From Salinispora fenicalii (GTDB taxonomy: Bacteria > Actinomycetota > Actinomycetes > Mycobacteriales > Micromonosporaceae), in assembly GCF_000514815.1 (NCBI RefSeq), contig NZ_AZWQ01000032.1, positions 1-54,476 on the forward strand: a stretch of DNA of 54,476 nucleotides. The letters run 5' to 3'. The translations under genes were made by a program, and so were the position numbers. Every line of letters starts with the position of its first letter. The first letter of the stretch is position 1. Shown here one piece after another: positions 40,357-49,139 of this stretch. The notes below the pieces were generated by a model that saw only the letters and a list, made by a program, of their open reading frames with translations, was not told the DNA's origin and did no database searches.

Positions 40357-41796
40357 TCAGTAGGTGCCCGTAGTCGGCCGTCCGCCGAATCGTCGATCTC
40401 CCGACCGCCGCTCCGACCGGCCCTCCGCTGGCCGGCTCGGATGGCGGCGATCATTGGAACGCCCCGATTCACCGCGGCGATCACTGGAACGCCCCGATTC
40501 GCCGCGGCGGTGCCGGTCCGGGAACCGGCGAGCCCCGTCTGGTTGGGCCGCCCGTCGGCGCGGCTCGGGCTCGTCCCGAACGGGTACGCCGCTCGGTTCC
40601 CGCGCCCCGGTCAGCTCGGCCAGTGCTGGATCGCCGGCTCGCACCCGGGTCTGTGCCGGGTCCACACCCGCCTTCTCCAGCATGGCGAGGGTGCCGCGGC
40701 GTTGTTTCGGCAGCGCCAGGGTCGCCACCGCGCCGGTCTCGCCGGCCCGTGCGGTACGTCCCGCCCGGTGTAGGTAGTCCTTCGGATCCTTCGGCGGATC
40801 AACGTGAAGCACCAGCGAGACGCCGTCAACGTGGATGCCGCGGGCGGCCACGTCGGTGGCGACCAAGACATTCGTCCGGCCTTCCCGGAACTCGGCCAGG
40901 GTTCGGGTGCGCATCCGCTGGGTCTTGCCGCCGTGTAGACCGCCGGCACGCACCCCGACCGCCGCGAGCTGCCCCACCAACCGGTCCACGCCGAGTTGGG
41001 TCCGGGCGAAGACCATCGTCCGTCCCTCCCGTGCCGCGATCGACGCGACGACCGAGAACTTGTCGTGTGGTGGGATCAACAGCAGGTGATGATCCATCGT
41101 TGCCACCGCTGCCGTCGGTGGCGCGGTCGAGTGGGTGACCGGGTCGGTCATGAAGCGCCGCACCAGCGCGTCCACGTCTCGGTCCAGGGTGGCCGAGAAG
41201 AGGAGCCGCTGCGCGTCGGCCGGGGTCTTCGCCAGAAGTTCGGTGACCTCGGGCAGGAACCCCATGTCGGCCATCTGGTCCGCCTCGTCCAGCACGGTCA
41301 CCTCGATGTCGTCGAGGCGGCAGACGCCCCGCTCAATGAGGTCAGCGAGTCGGCCAGGTGTGGCTACCAGCACCTCGACGCCGCGTCGTAGGGCACTGAT
41401 CTGCCGGTCGTAGGGCACTCCGCCGACCGCAGTCCGCAGGAATACGCCGATTGTCCGGCCGAGCGGGAACAGGGCGTCGCTGACCTGCATGGCCAACTCC
41501 CGCGTCGGCACCAGCACGAGCGCGCGCGGGTGTCGGGGACGGGCTCGGTCGCCGTTGGCCAGCCGGGTGAGCATGGGGAGACCGAATGCCAGCGTCTTTC
41601 CGGAGCCAGTCTGGCCGCGGCCGAGGACATCCCGGCCGGCGAGCGCATCCGGCATGGTGGCGCGCTGGATTTCAAACGGAGTGGTGATTCCTTGCCGGGC
41701 CAACGCCCGGACCAGGGGTTGGGGCAGGCCGAGCGCGCTGAAGTCGACGAGGTCGGGGGCGGACGGGGGCATGCCAGGGTCGATCGACGTGGTCAA
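40357..41796 (-). CDS. DEAD-box ATP-dependent RNA helicase
   Basis: 479 residues. All motifs are visible: the Q motif (ITTPFEIQRATMPDAL), GRGQTGSGKT (Walker A), PTRELAMQV, VLDEADQM (Walker B), SATLDR, and HRAGRTARAGETG (motif VI). It unwinds RNA in the cytosol, as in RhlE/CsdA-type ribosome assembly or cold adaptation. The basic tail from about 420 contains two copies of a 10-residue repeat (GESGRSSDRR/GESGRSNDRR), matched by a 30-bp DNA repeat at 40451-40510, and likely contacts RNA. TTG start at 41796 with AAAGG 7 bases upstream. Confidence 0.93.
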   Translation of the reverse strand: MTTSIDPGMPPSAPDLVDFSALGLPQPLVRALARQGITTPFEIQRATMPDALAGRDVLGRGQTGSGKTLAFGLPMLTRLANGDRARPRHPRALVLVPTRELAMQVSDALFPLGRTIGVFLRTAVGGVPYDRQISALRRGVEVLVATPGRLADLIERGVCRLDDIEVTVLDEADQMADMGFLPEVTELLAKTPADAQRLLFSATLDRDVDALVRRFMTDPVTHSTAPPTAAVATMDHHLLLIPPHDKFSVVASIAAREGRTMVFARTQLGVDRLVGQLAAVGVRAGGLHGGKTQRMRTRTLAEFREGRTNVLVATDVAARGIHVDGVSLVLHVDPPKDPKDYLHRAGRTARAGETGAVATLALPKQRRGTLAMLEKAGVDPAQTRVRAGDPALAELTGAREPSGVPVRDEPEPRRRAAQPDGARRFPDRHRRGESGRSSDRRGESGRSNDRRHPSRPAEGRSERRSGDRRFGGRPTTGTY

Positions 41797-41969
41797 GAAT
41801 GGCCTTTCGAGTGGGGCGCATCTTCGCGATGGCCGCCCCGACGGAATGCCGCCGGATCACCCGCAAGATCGCCCATGAGCGCGCGAAGGGGCGCGCCAGG
41901 TCAGTTTCCGCGCCAGTGTACGGCGATGCCGCACTGCGCCGCGCACCCGCCGTGGCGCAGTGGGCGGGC

Positions 41970-43022
41970 TCACCCGCTCAACAGGTTCCCGAACACCCCG
42001 TCCAGCGCATTGTTTGCGATGAGGACGACCACCACTCCGATCGCCACCAGTAGGGCGAGCGACGCGGCTAGGGCGACCAGCACCCGGGTATTGCTGGAAC
42101 GCTGGTCGGTCGACGTCTCCGTCCAGCCCTGGGCGAGGATGTGCCCGGTCAGGGAGCTCGAGGTCTCCGCCGGGTTAGCCGGGAAGGCGACGGCGGACAG
42201 GCCCGACCCGTCACCGTAGAGGCTGCTCAAGTCGCCCTCGCGCGGGATTTGGCGCCCGGTGCCCGGCCGTTGTTGGTAACCGGTCGCCGGGAAGGCCTGG
42301 GTGCGGGCCGATGAGTCGGTGGGTGGGCGCTGGTGACTGGCTGCCGGGAATACCTGGGTGTTGGCGGACGAGTCGGTGGGTGGGTGGTGACTAGCTGCTG
42401 GGAATACCTGGGTGTTGGCGGACGAGTCGGTGGGTGGGCGCTGGTGACTGGCTGCTAGGAAAACCTGGGTGTTGGCGGACGAGGGCGTGGGCGGTAGTGA
42501 CTCGGTGTGGCCCCCGGAGACCGGCGATGTCGCGGTGCGCGGGGTGGGGAACGGGCTGGCTGCCGGGGCGCTGGCTCGCCCGGGCGGCCCGGTGCCGCCG
42601 CCGGAGGTGATCGGCGGTGGTGGGAACGGGGACGTCGGCGCCGGGTCGGTCGGCGTGGGTGGCGCCGGGGCCGGGGGTGCCGGGGCCGGGGGCGCCGGGG
42701 CCGGGGGTGCCGGGGCCGGGGGTGCCGGCTGCGGTGGGACCGGACCCGGCGGGTGGGGACCGGGGACAGGGGGCGTTGGCGGCGGCTCGGGCGTGGGTGA
42801 GGCCGGGTCCGGAACGGACGGCTCGGGTGGCTGCACGGGCTCGGGCGGTCGCGCCGGCTCGGGCGGGCGCATGGGCTCGGGCGGTCGCGCCGGCTCGGGC
42901 GGCTGTGCCGGCTTGGGCTCTCCGGAGCCAGCCTGAGGGTGAACCCGGGCCTCTCCCGTCGCCGACCGAATGGCCGTCGCGTGGGCGGCGGATCGGTCCA
43001 CCGGATTGTTCTGCTCGGCCAT
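41970..43022 (-). CDS. Proline-rich repeat protein with one C-terminal transmembrane helix
   Basis: 350 residues. Residues 35-150 are proline-rich, including PPEPxRPPEP and tandem PAPPA units. Residues 160-250 hold four 18-19-residue repeats (SSANTQVFPAASHQRPPTD and variants). Near the C-terminus there is one helix (VLVALAASLALLVAIGVVVV) and a short tail. It has no signal peptide, so the long disordered N-terminus is probably cytosolic and the short tail outside. Function unknown; such proteins can be scaffolds or phosphorylated at Thr/Ser-rich repeats. ATG 43022 chosen because upstream residues look unrelated. Confidence 0.65.
   Translation of the reverse strand: MAEQNNPVDRSAAHATAIRSATGEARVHPQAGSGEPKPAQPPEPARPPEPMRPPEPARPPEPVQPPEPSVPDPASPTPEPPPTPPVPGPHPPGPVPPQPAPPAPAPPAPAPPAPAPPAPAPPTPTDPAPTSPFPPPPITSGGGTGPPGRASAPAASPFPTPRTATSPVSGGHTESLPPTPSSANTQVFLAASHQRPPTDSSANTQVFPAASHHPPTDSSANTQVFPAASHQRPPTDSSARTQAFPATGYQQRPGTGRQIPREGDLSSLYGDGSGLSAVAFPANPAETSSSLTGHILAQGWTETSTDQRSSNTRVLVALAASLALLVAIGVVVVLIANNALDGVFGNLLSG
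42276..42484. repeat. Tandem 54-57 bp repeats in the proline-rich gene
   Basis: Four copies begin at about 42296, 42353, 42407 and 42464 (each at cctgggtg or cctgg). Periods are 57, 54 and 57 bp, in frame. The middle copies are nearly identical (gttggcggacgagtcggtgg). Copy number could vary between strains. Confidence 0.85.
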
Positions 43023-43222
43023 GTTCGCCCTCCGCGCCGTGCTCGCACCCGGACTCGTGCCACCCGAGCCGGGGATGCCTGGTCTCACCGTGCCACATTC
43101 CGTCCAGGTAACACAGCCGGAGCAGGGCTACCGGCCCGTTGTCCGGGTCACCTCCGGTGCCCGTACCCGTGCCCGTCTCCGGCCCTGAGCCCAGGGCGGC
43201 CGGTTGGAACGGTCGCGCCGGT

Positions 43223-44770
43223 CTACGGCAGGAATGGGCTGCCGGTCGTCGAGGGCGACGGGGAGCCGGTCGGTTCCGTCGAGGCCGAGGTGGTGGGCGA
43301 TGGGGTGCTGGTCGGAGGCGTCGAGGGTGAGGTGGTGGGGGATGGGGTGCTGCTCGGGCTGGTCGTGGGGGACGGGGTGCTGGTCGGAGGCGTCGAGGGT
43401 GAGGTGGTGGGGGATGGGGTGCTGCTCGGGCTGGTCGTGGGGGACGGGGTGCCGGTTGGAGGCGCCGAGGGCGACGGGGAGCTTGTGGCCGAGGGGGACG
43501 GCGACGGAGACGGGGGCGATGTCGGCTTCGGGGTGGCTGAGGCGGTTGGCGTGGGCGTGGTCGGTGCGGGAACCCCGTCGATAACTCGTGTCGCCGCGTA
43601 GAGGCGCGACCAGGTCACGGTTGAGATCTTGACCACGTCGCCGCTGCTCGGTGCGTGGACCATCCGCCCGCCGCCGATGTACATGCCGATGTGGTGGATG
43701 CTGGTCCAGCTCGATCCGGAGGCGAAGAAGAGGAGGTCACCGGGGAGCAGGCCGGTCCGGGGAACGGTACGGTGCCGGGTCGCGTAGTACTGGTCGCGGG
43801 AGACCCGGGGCAGGTTGCGGTGGCCGGCCGAACGGTAGGCGGCCCAGATCAGGCCCGAGCAGTCGAATCGGTCCGGTCCCTCGGCCGCCCAGAGGTACGG
43901 ATCGCCGAGCTGGTCCATCGCGTAGGCGACCGCTGCGCGGGCGGTGGGGTGGGCGGCGAGCCCGTTCGCTGTCTCGTCGGCGACCCACTGCTCGCCGAGC
44001 GCCTGCTCCGCCGCCTCCTGCTGACGCTCCAGCTCCAGCAGCTGGGCGGCGTTGTCCCGGCGGAGAGTGGCGAGCTTCGCCTGCTCGCTGCGCAGTGCCT
44101 GCTCGGTGTTGGCGTACGCGGTGTTGACGGAGCGTACCCGGGACTGCGCTGCCGTCATCGTCTGCTGCGCGGCCTGCTCGACAGCGCGGGCCCGGTTCAG
44201 CTCCCGGGTCGCCGCGGTGGTCTCCCCGCGCGCGACGTTCTCGCCTCGGGCAAGGCCGGAGAGCTCGCTGAGATCCTGGAGATCGTCGGCGAAGGGCGCG
44301 GGGGGCAACGCCGCAGCCGCCTTGAGCGCGTCGGCGGCCGCGGAATCGGCTCGCGACTGGGCCTTGGCCAGCGCGGTCAGGGCCACGTTCAGCTCTTGCT
44401 CGGCGGCGATGAGCTGCGGTTCCGCCTCGGCCCGCTGCTGCTTCAGCAGGAGCAGTTCGTCGCTCAGCTGGCCGATGCGGGCCTCGGCCGCGTAGATCTG
44501 GGTGGCGAGCGGCCCGTCGATGAGGTTGTTGACCGGCGGTGACGCAGACGAGGGGAGCGATCCACCGCCGGGCAGGTTCAGCGGGCCGGAAAGGACCGGG
44601 CGGGCGCCGCTGTCGGGCACGGTGTTGGGCAGTGGCGGATCGGCGTAGACCGGCGCGCTGAGCGCGCCGGCGGCGATGATGCCCAGCAACGCGGACCAGA
44701 GCTTCGGGCGGAGCACCGGGGAGATCACCAGGCTTCGTCGAGGTTTCTGTCCGTTGTCGCTGTCGCCCAT
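43223..44770 (-). CDS. Secreted NlpC/P60 peptidoglycan hydrolase with coiled coil and Pro/Thr/Ser-rich tail
   Basis: 515 residues. A signal peptide (LWSALLGIIAAGALSAPVYA) precedes a coiled coil at about 85-250 (AEARIGQLSDELLLLKQQRA). The NlpC/P60 domain follows: catalytic Cys in RFDCSGLIWAAYRSAG near 304, His in IHHIGMYIGGGRMVHAPSSG. It would cleave D-Glu to DAP-type bonds in peptidoglycan, like RipA; the coiled coil may restrain the enzyme. The last 120 residues are low-complexity TPSPTTSPSS repeats, a likely wall-spanning stalk. ATG 44770 follows AAAGGAG. Confidence 0.9.
   Translation of the reverse strand: MGDSDNGQKPRRSLVISPVLRPKLWSALLGIIAAGALSAPVYADPPLPNTVPDSGARPVLSGPLNLPGGGSLPSSASPPVNNLIDGPLATQIYAAEARIGQLSDELLLLKQQRAEAEPQLIAAEQELNVALTALAKAQSRADSAAADALKAAAALPPAPFADDLQDLSELSGLARGENVARGETTAATRELNRARAVEQAAQQTMTAAQSRVRSVNTAYANTEQALRSEQAKLATLRRDNAAQLLELERQQEAAEQALGEQWVADETANGLAAHPTARAAVAYAMDQLGDPYLWAAEGPDRFDCSGLIWAAYRSAGHRNLPRVSRDQYYATRHRTVPRTGLLPGDLLFFASGSSWTSIHHIGMYIGGGRMVHAPSSGDVVKISTVTWSRLYAATRVIDGVPAPTTPTPTASATPKPTSPPSPSPSPSATSSPSPSAPPTGTPSPTTSPSSTPSPTTSPSTPPTSTPSPTTSPSSTPSPTTSPSTPPTSTPSPTTSASTEPTGSPSPSTTGSPFLP
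43297..43455. repeat. 72-bp tandem repeats coding the Pro/Thr/Ser tail
   Basis: The segment beginning gtgctggtcggaggcgtcga occurs twice 72 bp apart with nearly identical DNA, and partial copies flank it. The period is 24 codons. Confidence 0.8.
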
Positions 44771-44807
44771 TCCGCTCCTTTTCCGGTTTAATCCGTGCAT
44801 TCGGTGC

Positions 44808-44859
44808 ACAGGGTGCTCGGGACGCTATCAGTGGTGTGTCGCGCCCGGCTCCACCCTGT
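44808..44859 (-). promoter_or_regulatory. Long-range inverted repeat in the NlpC/P60 5' leader
   Basis: acagggtg (44808-44815) and caccctgt (44852-44859) are perfect reverse complements 36 bases apart, 38-89 bases upstream of the NlpC/P60 start. In RNA this would be an 8-bp stem with a large structured loop. Cell-wall hydrolases of Actinobacteria often have c-di-AMP riboswitches, but I could not match that consensus, so only the repeat is claimed. Confidence 0.35.
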
Positions 44860-45038
44860 CTTATCGCATACGGGCAGTGGTGTCGATGTGTGGCCGGGTT
44901 ACGAGTCGCTGAGAATTCGGGTAACGACGACGGGGGAGAGCGGTGAGGTTCGTCGCGGCCCACCGCCCGCGCTGACCGTGAGTTCGCCGGCCCACGTAGG
45001 CTCGACCGGGACCGCAGGCGGAAGGGACGGGGCTGGAG

Positions 45039-46208
45039 ATGGACGCCGGACTCAAGCGCGAGCTCGAAGCGAAGGTGTACGCCGGCGAGCGGCTGACCCG
45101 CGCGGACGGGATCGCCCTCTATGACAGTGACGACCTGACCTGGCTGGGGCGGCTTGCGCACCACCGGCGGACCGAGCTCAATGGCGACCGGGTGATGTTC
45201 AACGTCAACCGGCACCTGAACCTGACCAACGTCTGCAGCGCCAGCTGTGCGTACTGCTCGTTCCAGCGCAAGCCGGGCGAGAAGGACGCGTACACGATGC
45301 GGATTGACGAGGCGGTCCGCAAGGCCAAGGAGATGGAGGATGAGCAGCTCACCGAGCTGCACATCGTGAACGGGCTGCACCCCACCCTGCCATGGCGCTA
45401 CTACCCGAAGGTGCTCCGTGAGCTGAAGGCGGCGCTGCCGAACGTCCGACTCAAGGCGTTCACCGCGACCGAGGTGCAGTGGTTCGAGAAGATCAGTGGT
45501 CTGAGTGCCGACGAGATCCTGGACGAGCTGATGGACGCCGGTCTGGAGTCGCTGACCGGCGGTGGTGCGGAGATCTTCGACTGGGATGTGCGGCAGCACA
45601 TCGTTGACCACGCCTGCCACTGGGAGGACTGGTCCCGCATTCACCGGCTGGCGCACAACAAGGGCATGAAGACCCCCTCAACCATGTTGTACGGGCACAT
45701 TGAGGAGCCCCGGCACCGGGTTGACCACGTGCTGCGCCTGCGGGAGTTGCAGGACGAGACCAACGGCTTCGTGGTCTTCATCCCACTGCGCTACCAGCAT
45801 GACTTCGTTGACTCGGCGGACGGCAAGATCCGTAACCAGATTCAGGCGCGGACGACGATGGCCTCGCCGGCGGAGTCGCTGAAGACGTACGCGGTGTCCC
45901 GGCTGCTGTTCGACAACGTCCCGCATGTGAAGTGCTTCTGGGTGATGCACGGGCTCTCGGTTGCCCAGCTGTCGCTGAACTTCGGCGTGGACGACCTGGA
46001 CGGTTCGGTGGTCGAATACAAGATCACCCATGACGCTGACTCGTACGGCACGCCGAACACCATGCACCGGGCTGACCTGTTGGACCTGATCTGGGATGCC
46101 GGGTTCCGCCCGGTCGAGCGCAACACCCGGTACGACGTCGTGCGCGAGTACGACGCCGCACCCTCGCTTGCCGACCGGCGTGCCCAGCCGCAGCAGGTGT
46201 GGGCCTGA
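45039..46208 (+). CDS. mqnE: Aminofutalosine synthase, radical SAM
   Basis: 389 residues. The radical SAM cluster motif CSASCAYCSFQRKPGEKDAY is near residue 67. The lead-in MFNVNRHLNLTNVC and later LKAFTATEVQWFEKISGLSA and SLTGGGAEIFDWDVRQHI are MqnE-type. It joins 3-[(1-carboxyvinyl)oxy]benzoate to adenosyl, giving aminofutalosine in menaquinone synthesis. CofH/FbiC and MqnC are relatives, but TGGGAE fits MqnE better. It diverges from the NlpC/P60 gene and heads a run with two small membrane proteins. Confidence 0.92.
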   Translation: MDAGLKRELEAKVYAGERLTRADGIALYDSDDLTWLGRLAHHRRTELNGDRVMFNVNRHLNLTNVCSASCAYCSFQRKPGEKDAYTMRIDEAVRKAKEMEDEQLTELHIVNGLHPTLPWRYYPKVLRELKAALPNVRLKAFTATEVQWFEKISGLSADEILDELMDAGLESLTGGGAEIFDWDVRQHIVDHACHWEDWSRIHRLAHNKGMKTPSTMLYGHIEEPRHRVDHVLRLRELQDETNGFVVFIPLRYQHDFVDSADGKIRNQIQARTTMASPAESLKTYAVSRLLFDNVPHVKCFWVMHGLSVAQLSLNFGVDDLDGSVVEYKITHDADSYGTPNTMHRADLLDLIWDAGFRPVERNTRYDVVREYDAAPSLADRRAQPQQVWA

Positions 46209-46245
46209 TCGTGCTGGTTGGCGGTTCGCGTACCCTCGTAGGGCT

Positions 46246-46668
46246 ATGACCGAGCAGCGCAACAGAATTCCCCGGCGAGACGCCGAGGGGCGCGTGTTGA
46301 CCCTGGGCGACCTGCTCGGGGTGAGCCTGGCCGGCTGGGTCATCGGGCTGCTCGCGTTGGTGGCACTGGACTGGGGTATCACCTCGCTTGGTTCGGGCGA
46401 GTTCGGCCAGGCCAACGGGTGGTTGGCAGTGATCCTGCCGGCCTGGCTCTACTGGGATGACTTCCGTGCCTGGGGGTTCGGCGCCGCCCGGGTGGCGGCG
46501 GGCCTGGTAGCCGGGGCCATGGGGCTGGTCCTCGGCCTGGTGGTGGCCGGCCTCACCGCTGACCTGCCACCGGTGGTCTCCGGCGGGCTGGGTGCGGCGG
46601 CCTTCACCGTGGGGTATGCGGTGGTGTGGTTCCACGGCGTGCGGTGGCTCGCCCGGAGGACGGGCTGA
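46246..46668 (+). CDS. Membrane protein of unknown function near mqnE
   Basis: 140 residues with four predicted transmembrane helices (LAGWVIGLLALVALDW; WLAVILPAWLYW; VAAGLVAGAMGLVLGLVVAG; VSGGLGAAAFTVGYAVVW). The soluble N-terminus is basic (TEQRNRIPRRDAEGR). It starts 37 bp after mqnE, so it may be in that operon. I do not recognise a family. Confidence 0.7.
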   Translation: MTEQRNRIPRRDAEGRVLTLGDLLGVSLAGWVIGLLALVALDWGITSLGSGEFGQANGWLAVILPAWLYWDDFRAWGFGAARVAAGLVAGAMGLVLGLVVAGLTADLPPVVSGGLGAAAFTVGYAVVWFHGVRWLARRTG

Positions 46669-46703
46669 GACCGCCCGCCGACGGCGGAGAACGGAGTACG
46701 GAG

Positions 46704-46997
46704 ATGAGCGCGGCGGTCAAGTACACGCTGGGCCGGATCGGGCTGTTTGTGGTCGTGCTGGCGGCCCTCTGGTTCGTGGAGTTGAATCTCTTCATCAAGC
46801 TGATGGTGGCGCTGATCTTCTCGGCGGCGCTCTCCTTCTTCCTGCTGCGGCCGTGGCGGGAGGAGATGGCGGAGGAGATGGCCGCCGCCGCCGAGCGGCG
46901 GCGCGCGGAGAAGGAGCGGCTGCGCTCCGCTCTGGCCGGTGAGGACGACGCCGGGACGGACACGGCGGAGCAGGGCGGCGACGCGCCGAAGTCCTGA
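46704..46997 (+). CDS. DUF4229 small membrane protein
   Basis: 97 residues. Two close transmembrane helices (IGLFVVVLAALWFVELNLFI; ALIFSAALSFFLLRPWREEM) precede a charged coiled-coil tail (EEMAAAAERRRAEKERLRSA). This is the DUF4229 layout common near menaquinone genes in Actinobacteria. The ATG at 46704 follows GGAG closely. It is 35 bp after the previous gene. Confidence 0.8.
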   Translation: MSAAVKYTLGRIGLFVVVLAALWFVELNLFIKLMVALIFSAALSFFLLRPWREEMAEEMAAAAERRRAEKERLRSALAGEDDAGTDTAEQGGDAPKS

Positions 46998-47090
46998 CCC
47001 CTGGTCGGGAGCCCGGGTCGCTGCCGAGACAGCTTGGCCGCCGCGATGTGGCCCGCACCCAGCGAAAACTCAGTTCTGGCGGGGTCGCCG

Positions 47091-47102
47091 TGTAAATTTA
47101 CA
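47091..47102. promoter_or_regulatory. AT-rich palindrome upstream of the M14 carboxypeptidase
   Basis: tgtaaatttaca is a perfect 12-bp palindrome, followed by catatggaagaatattgata, an AT-rich stretch unusual in this genome, about 90 bp upstream of the carboxypeptidase start. It may be an operator next to a promoter -10 region. The regulator is unknown. Confidence 0.5.
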
Positions 47103-47193
47103 TATGGAAGAATATTGATATGACCATGCGCTGAGTGGTGGAGTGTGCGGTACCAGGCGGGAAAGGTTTCCCGCGCTCGTCAGGAGGTTGTCC

Positions 47194-49071
47194 ATGGCCT
47201 TCCGCACCCCTACCCTTCGCCGCCGCCTCGCACTCGTCGTCGCCGCGGGGTTCGGCCTGCTTACCTTCGCCGCGTCACCGGTCTCCGCGAACACCACGCC
47301 GGACCCCGCCGGTGAATCGGCCGCCAACCAGTACCGGGTACTCGGCCCGCGTACCGTGACCGACCGCAGCGCGGTCGCCAGCACCGGCGCCGCGATCGAC
47401 TACTCCGAGCACGGTGTACTGCACGTCTCCGCCACCGCCGCCGAGGCCGCCGCGATCACCCGGCTGGGCTTCGAGCTGGAGGAGGTTCCGGCAACGCCGA
47501 CCCACCACGATCACGACCACGGGGACGTCGGCACCTTCGACTTCCCGCCCGCCGACTCCGACTACCACAACTACGCCGAGCTGACGGCGGTGGTGAACCA
47601 GGTGGTGGCGGATCACCCCAGCATCGCGCGGAAGATCAGTATCGGCACCTCGCACGAGGGCCGGGACCTGATGGCGGTGAAGATCTCCGACAACGTCGGG
47701 ACCGACGAGGACGAACCGGAAATCCTCTTCAACTCCCAGCAGCACGCCCGGGAGCACCTGACCGTGGAGATGGCGATCTACCTGCTTAACCTCTTCACCG
47801 ACGACTACGGCAGCGACTCCCGGGTCACCAACGTGGTCAACAGCCGGGAGCTGTGGATCGTGCCGACCGTGAACCCGGACGGCAGCGAGTACGACATCGC
47901 CACCGGCTCATACCGGTCGTGGCGCAAGAACCGGCAGCCCAACAGCGGTTCGTCCTGGGTCGGCACCGACCTGAACCGCAACTGGGACTACCTCTGGGGC
48001 TGCTGCGGCGGCTCCTCGGGCTCCACCTCGTCGAGCACCTACCGGGGCCCGTCGCCCTTCTCCGCCCCGGAGACCGATGCGGTGCGCGACTTCGTTGACA
48101 GCCGGGTCGTGGACGGAGTCCAGCAGATCAAGGCCAACATCGACTTCCACACCTACTCCGAGCTGGTGCTCTGGCCGTTCGGCTACACGTACAGCAACAC
48201 CGCCCCGGGGATGACGACCGACCAGTACAACACCTTCGCCACCATCGGCGGGGAGATGGCGGCCACCAACGGCTACACCCCGCAGCAGTCCAGCGACCTC
48301 TACATCACCGATGGCAGCAGCATCGACTGGATGTGGGGGGCGCACGGGATCTGGGCCTACACCTTCGAGCTCTACCCCGGCTCCGCCGCGGGCGGTGGCT
48401 TCTACCCACCCGACGAGGTCATCCCGGCGGAGACCGCCCGCAACCGCGAAGCGGTGCTGCTCCTCTCCGAGTATGCCGACTGCCCGTACCGGGCGATTGG
48501 CAAGGAAGACCAGTACTGCGGCGGTGGCGGCGGGGAGACGGTCTGGGCGGACACCTTCGAGACCGCAACCGGCTGGACGATCAACCCCGACGGCACGGAC
48601 ACCGCCACCACCGGCCAGTGGGAGCGGGGCGCCGCCCAGGCGACCAGCTACTCCGGCGCCAAGCAGCTCACCCCGTACGCGGGCGGTAACGACCTGGTCA
48701 CCGGCCGGCTCGCCGGCTCCTCGGTGGGCACGTACGACATCGACGGCGGCGTGACCAGCGCCCGCTCCCCAGCGGTGGCCCTGCCGTCGAGCGGCACGCT
48801 GACGCTCTCGTTGGCCTGGTACCTGGCGCATTACTCGAACGCCTCCTCGGCCGACTACTTCCAGGTCAGCGTCGTGCACAGCGGCGGCACCACCACCCTG
48901 CTCAACCAGAATGGGGCGGCAACCAACCGCAGCGCCTCCTGGTCGGTGGCCAACCTCGACCTGACGCCGTACGCCGGCCAGTCGATCCAGATCCAGGTGG
49001 CGGCGGCGGATGCCGCCGGCGGGAGCCTCGTCGAGGCTGCAGTCGACAACGTCACCATCACCGCTTCCTGA
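47194..49071 (+). CDS. Secreted zinc carboxypeptidase (peptidase M14)
   Basis: 625 residues. Signal peptide (RRLALVVAAGFGLLTFAASPVSA), a propeptide-like region with a His-rich stretch, then the M14 domain: zinc ligands H184 and E187 in QQHAREH, H319 in DFHTYSELVLWPFGY, and catalytic Glu 392 in TFELYPGSA. It removes C-terminal residues from peptides outside the cell. From about 450 there is a beta-sandwich (WADTFETATGWTINPDGTDT onward), a non-catalytic binding module. AGGAGG lies about 5 bases before the ATG. A strong hairpin follows the stop. Confidence 0.93.
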   Translation: MAFRTPTLRRRLALVVAAGFGLLTFAASPVSANTTPDPAGESAANQYRVLGPRTVTDRSAVASTGAAIDYSEHGVLHVSATAAEAAAITRLGFELEEVPATPTHHDHDHGDVGTFDFPPADSDYHNYAELTAVVNQVVADHPSIARKISIGTSHEGRDLMAVKISDNVGTDEDEPEILFNSQQHAREHLTVEMAIYLLNLFTDDYGSDSRVTNVVNSRELWIVPTVNPDGSEYDIATGSYRSWRKNRQPNSGSSWVGTDLNRNWDYLWGCCGGSSGSTSSSTYRGPSPFSAPETDAVRDFVDSRVVDGVQQIKANIDFHTYSELVLWPFGYTYSNTAPGMTTDQYNTFATIGGEMAATNGYTPQQSSDLYITDGSSIDWMWGAHGIWAYTFELYPGSAAGGGFYPPDEVIPAETARNREAVLLLSEYADCPYRAIGKEDQYCGGGGGETVWADTFETATGWTINPDGTDTATTGQWERGAAQATSYSGAKQLTPYAGGNDLVTGRLAGSSVGTYDIDGGVTSARSPAVALPSSGTLTLSLAWYLAHYSNASSADYFQVSVVHSGGTTTLLNQNGAATNRSASWSVANLDLTPYAGQSIQIQVAAADAAGGSLVEAAVDNVTITAS

Positions 49072-49075
49072 ATCT

Positions 49076-49106
49076 GGGTGGGGGCCCGTTCCCCGGGCCC
49101 CCACCC
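49076..49106 (+). terminator. Hairpin terminator after the carboxypeptidase
   Basis: gggtgggggccc (49076-49087) and gggcccccaccc (49095-49106) form a perfect 12-bp GC stem with a 7-base loop, 4 bp after the stop. Confidence 0.85.
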
Positions 49107-49139
49107 ACCCCACCTCGTCACACGTCTGCGGCCAACTCC

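Noticed and set aside
44771..45038. c-di-AMP (ydaO-yuaA) riboswitch
   Set aside because: Expected by gene type, but I could not match the conserved core by eye, so only an inverted repeat is listed.
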